From Solirubrobacteraceae bacterium (lineage in GTDB: Bacteria > Actinomycetota > Thermoleophilia > Solirubrobacterales > Solirubrobacteraceae), in assembly GCA_024710825.1 (NCBI GenBank), contig JANJUA010000400.1, positions 1 through 17,117 on the forward strand: a stretch of 17,117 nucleotides of DNA, read 5' to 3'. Positions within the stretch are counted from its first letter, which is position 1, and every line of letters starts with the position of its first letter. This document shows, piece by piece, positions 13,291 through 17,117 of this stretch. Under the pieces are notes generated by a model. It made no database searches. It was not told the DNA's origin and worked only from the letters and a program-made list of their open reading frames with translations. The position numbers were made by a program, and so were the translations under genes.

Positions 13291-14361
13291 TCACGCATCG
13301 CGCGTCAGCCGCTCCGCGCGCTCGGCCAGCTCGACGACGCCCTCGCCGAACGAGCGCAGGAACGGGTCGTCGGTCGAGCCCGCCGTGGCGCGCTTGAAGT
13401 TGCCCTCCATGAAGACGGCGGTCTTCCACAGAGCGAGCGTCTGGTACCAGCGGATGTCGGTCATCGTCCGGCCCGAGCGCTGCTCGTAGCGTGAGATCAG
13501 CTCCTCGCGCAGCGGGAAGCCCGCCCGGCGCGTCGCGGAGTTGAGCTCGAACATGCCGAGCGGCGGGTCGTTGCGGTCGGTCCACATGGTGCAGAGGTAG
13601 CCGAGGTCCGCGAGCGGGTCGCCGATCGTCGCCATCTCCCAGTCGAAGACGGCGACGACGCGGGCGGGCGCCTCGGGCGCGAGCATGACGTTGCCGAGGC
13701 GGTAGTCGCCGTGGACGATCGTCGCGGGCTGCGGCTCCGGCAGGTTCTCGCCGAGCCAGCGCCCGACGCGGTCGACGGCCGGCAGCGCGCGCGTCCGGTT
13801 GTGCTCCCAGAGGCCGCCGAAGCGGCGCACCTGGCGCTCGAGGTAGCCGGTCGGCCGGCCGAAGCCCTCCAGCCCCGCGGCCCGCCAGTCGACGGCGTGG
13901 ATCTCGACGAGCGTGTCGACGAGCTCCTCGCCGATGCGGCGCCGCTCCTCGACGTCGTCGAGCGGCGGGGGGATCTCGTTGGTGATGACGTGGCCGTCGA
14001 CCTTCTCCATCACGTAGAACGGCGCGCCGATGACCGCCTCGTCGTCGCCGACCGCCATGACGCGCGGGGTGCGCGCGGCGGTGGGCGCCAGCGCGCTCAG
14101 CAAACGCGCCTCGCGCAGCACGTCGTGGGCGCTGGGCGGCCACGGCGGGCGGGGCGGGCGGCGCAGGATCGCCTCCCAGTCGCCCCGGCGCACCACGTAG
14201 GTGACGTTCGAGTGGCCCTCGCCGATCGGGGCCGCCTCGATGGGACCCGACCCGAGCCCGTGGGTGTCGAGGAACGCCTCGAGCGGCTCCAGCACCAGCA
14301 GGGGCGGGCGCTCGTTGGCGGCCGCCTCGGCGTGGCTGGCGACGACGTCGTCGGGGGACAC
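13291..14361 (-). CDS. APH-fold phosphotransferase family protein
   Basis: A 356-residue protein of the aminoglycoside-phosphotransferase fold, as in the ACAD10/11-linked kinases. The start is GTG 14361. Early motifs include GEGHSNVTYVV (a glycine-rich, P-loop-like region, 47-57) and the Lys-substituted LRRPP stretch, then FYVMEKVDGH. The catalytic loop is HGDYRLGN with Asp219 as base (His217) and Asn224, and the metal-binding motif is VFDWEMATIGDP with Asp240. The family phosphorylates small molecules; members of this subgroup act on hydroxylated acyl substrates or remain uncharacterised. Resistance to aminoglycosides is not implied: the best-conserved segments are shared across housekeeping members. 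It is divergent from the glycoside hydrolase with a 52-bp gap and has no partner acyl-CoA dehydrogenase in view. Confidence 0.87.
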   Translation of the reverse strand: MSPDDVVASHAEAAANERPPLLVLEPLEAFLDTHGLGSGPIEAAPIGEGHSNVTYVVRRGDWEAILRRPPRPPWPPSAHDVLREARLLSALAPTAARTPRVMAVGDDEAVIGAPFYVMEKVDGHVITNEIPPPLDDVEERRRIGEELVDTLVEIHAVDWRAAGLEGFGRPTGYLERQVRRFGGLWEHNRTRALPAVDRVGRWLGENLPEPQPATIVHGDYRLGNVMLAPEAPARVVAVFDWEMATIGDPLADLGYLCTMWTDRNDPPLGMFELNSATRRAGFPLREELISRYEQRSGRTMTDIRWYQTLALWKTAVFMEGNFKRATAGSTDDPFLRSFGEGVVELAERAERLTRDA

Positions 14362-14370
14362 GGACCCGGC

Positions 14371-14376
14371 ACCCTA
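14371..14376 (-). promoter_or_regulatory. Candidate -10 box for the phosphotransferase gene
   Basis: On the minus strand TAGGGT lies 9 nt before the GTG start, so the mRNA leader would be only 2-3 nt. No Shine-Dalgarno is present. It has the same hexamer as the box before the NarL-type regulator. Confidence 0.45.
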
Positions 14377-14413
14377 TCCGCAACCCTGCGGCGCGAACGG
14401 CGTTCTTGCACCG

Positions 14414-15805
14414 ATGCTCCGACTCCTAGTCGCGTGCGTGGCGCTCTTCGCCGTCCTGACGCCGGCCGCGCAAGCCTCCAAGACCCAGACGATGACCTTC
14501 GAGGCCCCGAAGGACCTCCTGAACCCCGCGACGCGACCCGGCGCGATGGACCAGATCGCGTCCCTCGGGGCGCGGTCGCTGCGCGTGATCCTCTACTGGA
14601 AGAACGTCGCGCCGTCGCCGACGTCGAAGCGCAAGCCCGCCGTGGACCTGGGCGACCCCGCCAGCTACGCCTGGGGCGAGTACGACCCGCTGCTGAGCGC
14701 GGCGGCCGAGCGCGGCTGGCCGGTGCTGTTGACCGTCTCCGGGCCGGTGCCGAAGTGGGCGACGAAGCGCAAGAAGGGCTACGTCCGGGACCCGTCGGCG
14801 GACGAGTTCCAGACGTTCGTGACGGCGGTCGGCAAGAAGTACGGCGCGCAGGTGGACACGTGGTCGGTCTGGAACGAGCCCAACCACCCAGACTTCCTGA
14901 TGCCGCAGTACGCCAAGGGCAAGAAGCCGCGCTCGGGGGCCGTGTACCGCGGCCTGTTCCTCGCCGCGTGGAAGGGACTGCGCGCGTCGGGCAACGGCCG
15001 CGACCGCATCCTCATGGGCGAGACCGCGCCGGTCGGCACCGGCAAGGTCGTGGCGCCGCTGACGTTCCTGCGCCAGTCGCTGTGCCTGAACCGCCGCTAC
15101 GAGAAGCGCCAGAGCTGCTCGAACCTGCCGGCGGACGGCTACGCGCACCACGCGTACACGACCCGCCTCGGCCCGTTCCACAAGCCGGCCTCGCCGAACG
15201 CGGTGACGATCGGCGTGCTCGGGAGGCTCGTCAGGGCGCTCGACCGGGCCGCTCGGGCGGGCGCCGTCGACCGCGGGCTCGGGATCTACCTCACGGAGTT
15301 CGGCATCCAGTCCTACCCGGACAGGCTCTCGGGCGTCCCGCTCGCCAAGCAGCCGGAGTACTACGCGATCTCGGAGCGCATCGCCTACGAGAACCCCCGC
15401 GTGCGGTCGTTCTCGCAGTACCTGCTGCGCGACGACGACTCGGTGCGCGGCGGCAACCAGCTCGGCCGATTCCCCGGCTTCGAGTCCGGCCTGCTGACCG
15501 AGCGCGGCAAGCGCAAGCCCGCCTACGCCGGCTATCGCCTGCCGCTGACGGTGACCGAGCGCGGCGGCCGGGTCTCGATCTGGGGCAAGGTGCGGCCCGC
15601 CGCGGAGGCGACGACCGTGCAGCTCCAGGTCCAGCGGCGGCGCGGAGCGTCGTGGAGGCGGCTGAAGGACGTCCGGACGGACGCCGCGGGCTACTACACG
15701 ACCTCCTCGTCGAACGGCAAGAGCCGTCGCTGGCGCGCCCGCTGGACCTCGCCCGGCGGCGAGACGTTCACCGGCCCGCCGATCCGCGCGTACCCCAAGC
15801 CCTAG
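14414..15805 (+). CDS. Secreted clan GH-A-like glycoside hydrolase
   Basis: A 463-residue exported protein. A signal peptide is clear: a Leu/Val/Ala core (LLVACVALFAVL) and a likely cleavage after AAQA near residue 20. The body looks like a TIM-barrel glycosidase of clan GH-A. It has a catalytic acid/base Glu155 in VWNEPNHPDF, at the end of a strand, and a likely nucleophile Glu295 in YLTEFGIQS, about 140 residues later, the usual spacing. HHAYT fits the substrate pocket. After about 370 a Gly-rich strand domain follows (VSIWGKVRPAAEATTVQ, RRGASWRRLKDV, GYYTTSSS), an Ig-like or carbohydrate-binding module. Families GH5, GH39 and GH30 share these motifs; the exact one and the substrate cannot be named. 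The in-frame opening at 14201 is too early, since the signal peptide starts at 14414. It overlaps the promoter of the following gene by its stop codon. Confidence 0.82.
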   Translation: MLRLLVACVALFAVLTPAAQASKTQTMTFEAPKDLLNPATRPGAMDQIASLGARSLRVILYWKNVAPSPTSKRKPAVDLGDPASYAWGEYDPLLSAAAERGWPVLLTVSGPVPKWATKRKKGYVRDPSADEFQTFVTAVGKKYGAQVDTWSVWNEPNHPDFLMPQYAKGKKPRSGAVYRGLFLAAWKGLRASGNGRDRILMGETAPVGTGKVVAPLTFLRQSLCLNRRYEKRQSCSNLPADGYAHHAYTTRLGPFHKPASPNAVTIGVLGRLVRALDRAARAGAVDRGLGIYLTEFGIQSYPDRLSGVPLAKQPEYYAISERIAYENPRVRSFSQYLLRDDDSVRGGNQLGRFPGFESGLLTERGKRKPAYAGYRLPLTVTERGGRVSIWGKVRPAAEATTVQLQVQRRRGASWRRLKDVRTDAAGYYTTSSSNGKSRRWRARWTSPGGETFTGPPIRAYPKP

Positions 15806-15808
15806 GCT
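15803..15808 (+). promoter_or_regulatory. Candidate -10 box for the sixA-like gene, overlapping a stop codon
   Basis: TAGGCT begins with the TAG stop of the glycoside hydrolase and lies 7 nt before the GTG at 15816. This spacing fits a leaderless start. No Shine-Dalgarno precedes the gene. Confidence 0.45.
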
Positions 15809-15815
15809 CTGGGTG

Positions 15816-16286
15816 GTGGCACAGCAGCTCTGGCTCCTGCGGCACGGCGAGGCCGAGCCGCACGACTCCCGTCCCGACGCCGATCGCCGGCTGACGCCAC
15901 GGGGCGAGGAGCAGTCGCGGGCGGCCGGGCGGGCGCTGGCGGCACTCGATCTGCCCGTCCACCTGGCGTTCGCGAGCCCGAAGGTGCGGGCGCGCGACAC
16001 GGCCGCGCTGGCCTGCGAGGCGCTCGGGGTCACGCCGCTGGAGCACAAGCCGTTGGCGGAGGGCTTCGACGGCGAGGAGGCGCTGGCGCTCGTGGCGGCC
16101 TCCGGTCGCGACGATCGCGTGCTGGTGTGCGGGCACAACCCCGACTTCGAGCAGGTCGTCCTCGACCTCACCGGCGCTCGGGTGGAGCTCCGCAAGGGCG
16201 CCGTGGCGGGGATCCGCCTGGCGAGCGGACGCCGCGGGGAGCTGGTCGCGCTGCTGGCGCCCCGTGTGCTCGCCCGCATCCGGTAG
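15816..16286 (+). CDS. SixA-type phosphohistidine phosphatase (histidine phosphatase superfamily)
   Basis: A 156-residue member of the histidine-phosphatase superfamily. The catalytic His10 is in LRHGEA, with the later His107 in VCGHNPDF, the SixA-type pair. ASPKVRARDTA is a third superfamily motif. SixA proteins dephosphorylate phosphohistidine; other members act on sugar phosphates, so the substrate is open. Two GTG codons compete: 15813 and 15816. The second is preferred because the -10 box at 15803-15808 would then place transcription at the start codon. The gene follows the glycoside hydrolase by 10 nt and precedes the DNA glycosylase by 24 nt, so a shared transcript is possible, though each has its own promoter-like box. 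Confidence 0.88.
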   Translation: MAQQLWLLRHGEAEPHDSRPDADRRLTPRGEEQSRAAGRALAALDLPVHLAFASPKVRARDTAALACEALGVTPLEHKPLAEGFDGEEALALVAASGRDDRVLVCGHNPDFEQVVLDLTGARVELRKGAVAGIRLASGRRGELVALLAPRVLARIR

Positions 16287-16297
16287 CCGGGGGGCTC

Positions 16298-16303
16298 TAA
16301 GCT
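16298..16303 (+). promoter_or_regulatory. Candidate -10 box for the DNA glycosylase gene
   Basis: TAAGCT lies 7 nt before the GTG at 16311, again without a Shine-Dalgarno, in the 24-nt gap after the phosphatase gene. Confidence 0.45.
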
Positions 16304-16310
16304 CGGGCTC

Positions 16311-17117
16311 GTGCCCGAGCTGCCCGAGGTGGAGATCACGGCGCGCCGGTTGGACGAGGCCGTGCGGGGGGAGGTCGTCGAGTCGACGCTCGCGCCGGGC
16401 ATCAACGCGCTGAAGACGTTCGACCCGCCGCTGCACGCGCTCGACGGCCGCGCGATCGAGGCGGTGCGCCGGATCGGCAAGCACCTCGTCGTGGACGTCT
16501 CCGGCGACCTGCACGTGCTGGTGCACCTCATGTCGGCCGGGCGCCTCCAGCTCTACGACAAGCGCGCGACGCTGCGCGACCGGACATCGCGCCTGCTGCT
16601 GCGCCTGCCCGGCGACCGCGAGCTGCGCCTGCGCGAGTTCGGGACCAAGCAGGCGGCGTGGGTGAAGGTGCTGGCGGGCGCCGAGGCGCTCGCCGCCGAC
16701 GATGCGATCGCGACCCTCGGCCCCGAGGCGTGGCCGGACCCGCCTCAGGACCTGGGCGCGCTGCTGGCCGCTCCGCGCCCGCTGCACTCGCTCCTGCGCG
16801 ATCAGCGGACGATCGCCGGGATCGGGCGCTCGTGGGTGGACGAGATCCTGTGGCGGGCGAGGCTCTCGCCGTTCAAGCGCGGCGACGACCTCGCGCCCGA
16901 CGAGGCCGCCGCCCTGCGCGCCGCGATCGTCGAGACGCTCGGCGGCGCGATCGCGCACTACGAGGAGGTCGTGCGGCTCCCGATCCCCGACAAGCTGCCG
17001 CTGCCGCTTCAGGTCCATCGCCACCAGGGCGAGCCGTGCCCGCGCTGCGGGACGACGCTCGAGGCGGTGCACTACGAGGACTACGTGATGAGCTACTGCC
17101 CCCAGGAGCAGACCGGC
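16311..17117 (+). CDS. Fpg/Nei (MutM)-family DNA glycosylase, 3' end missing
   Basis: The first 269 residues of a formamidopyrimidine-DNA glycosylase-like enzyme, which excises oxidised bases and cuts the abasic site. It starts at GTG with PELPEVE: Pro2 is the catalytic amine and Glu3 its partner. Lys57 (RIGKHLVV) matches the conserved lysine of Fpg, and HLMSAGRLQLY matches the HLGMSGRL region. The helix-two-turn-helix region is GIGRSWVDEILWRARLSP, where Fpg usually has GIGN; here Arg173 stands for Asn. The zinc finger begins with Cys243 and Cys246 (CPRC), then Cys263 after 16 residues; the fourth ligand position is Glu266 (CPQE), not Cys. The family is secure; Fpg versus Nei substrate choice is open. 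The gene runs off the window. Confidence 0.9.
   Translation, partial: MPELPEVEITARRLDEAVRGEVVESTLAPGINALKTFDPPLHALDGRAIEAVRRIGKHLVVDVSGDLHVLVHLMSAGRLQLYDKRATLRDRTSRLLLRLPGDRELRLREFGTKQAAWVKVLAGAEALAADDAIATLGPEAWPDPPQDLGALLAAPRPLHSLLRDQRTIAGIGRSWVDEILWRARLSPFKRGDDLAPDEAAALRAAIVETLGGAIAHYEEVVRLPIPDKLPLPLQVHRHQGEPCPRCGTTLEAVHYEDYVMSYCPQEQTG

Noticed and set aside
13291..14361. Aminoglycoside resistance function for the APH-fold protein
   Set aside because: The motifs are shared by a broad housekeeping family related to ACAD10/11 kinases, and there is no mobile or resistance context.
13711..15894. A 727-codon plus-strand frame overlapping the phosphotransferase and the glycoside hydrolase
   Set aside because: It is the shadow of two real genes; no motif or signal supports it.
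1..17117. Phage, transposon, CRISPR or toxin-antitoxin system
   Set aside because: No integrase, transposase, repeat-spacer array, terminal repeat or typical small toxin-antitoxin gene pair is visible; base composition looks even across the window.

Overview
The window is GC-rich DNA (roughly 70% or more) from a bacterial chromosome. Genes are dense, several start codons are GTG, and start/stop overlaps are frequent. The gene content fits a high-GC actinobacterium: an AfsR/SARP-type regulator, PspC-fused histidine kinases, a CtaG-type copper-protein assembly factor and a MutM/Nei glycosylase. It most resembles the Solirubrobacterales/Thermoleophilia branch, but that placement is inferred from protein style and not from a marker gene. 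I see no rRNA, tRNA, CRISPR array, insertion sequence or phage gene, and no clear sign of recent transfer.

Layout from left to right. (1) The 3' end of a cyclophilin-type peptidyl-prolyl isomerase, then an aldehyde dehydrogenase that closes with a strong GC hairpin. (2) A 1048-residue BTAD/AAA/TPR regulator, followed by a small cupin gene whose leader carries exact 7-bp direct repeats at 11-bp periodicity, the layout used by SARP activators. (3) A leftward signalling operon: hybrid histidine kinase, HD-GYP protein and single-domain response regulator. It probably lowers cyclic di-GMP in response to an envelope or cytoplasmic cue. (4) Divergent from the kinase, a CtaG-like seven-helix membrane protein; an inverted repeat lies in the 72-bp promoter gap between them. 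(5) A rightward envelope-stress operon: a PspC/Toastrack (LiaF-like) membrane protein, a previously easy-to-miss 55-residue two-helix membrane protein, a PspC-fused NarL-type histidine kinase, and a LuxR/NarL response regulator. All the coding regions overlap, and a duplicated 35-bp operator-like repeat lies upstream. (6) A leftward APH-fold phosphotransferase divergent from a secreted clan GH-A-like glycoside hydrolase, then a SixA-type histidine phosphatase and an Fpg/Nei DNA glycosylase cut by the window end.

Two modes of translation start seem to coexist. The aldehyde dehydrogenase and cupin have strong Shine-Dalgarno sequences. At least four other genes instead have a TAnnnT-type -10 box 6 to 9 nt before an ATG or GTG, which suggests leaderless or nearly leaderless mRNAs. 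The observations most worth testing are the SARP-like repeats before the cupin, the 35-bp duplicated TC(G/A)GGG array before the PspC operon, the 55-residue membrane protein, and the loss of the fourth zinc cysteine in the DNA glycosylase.
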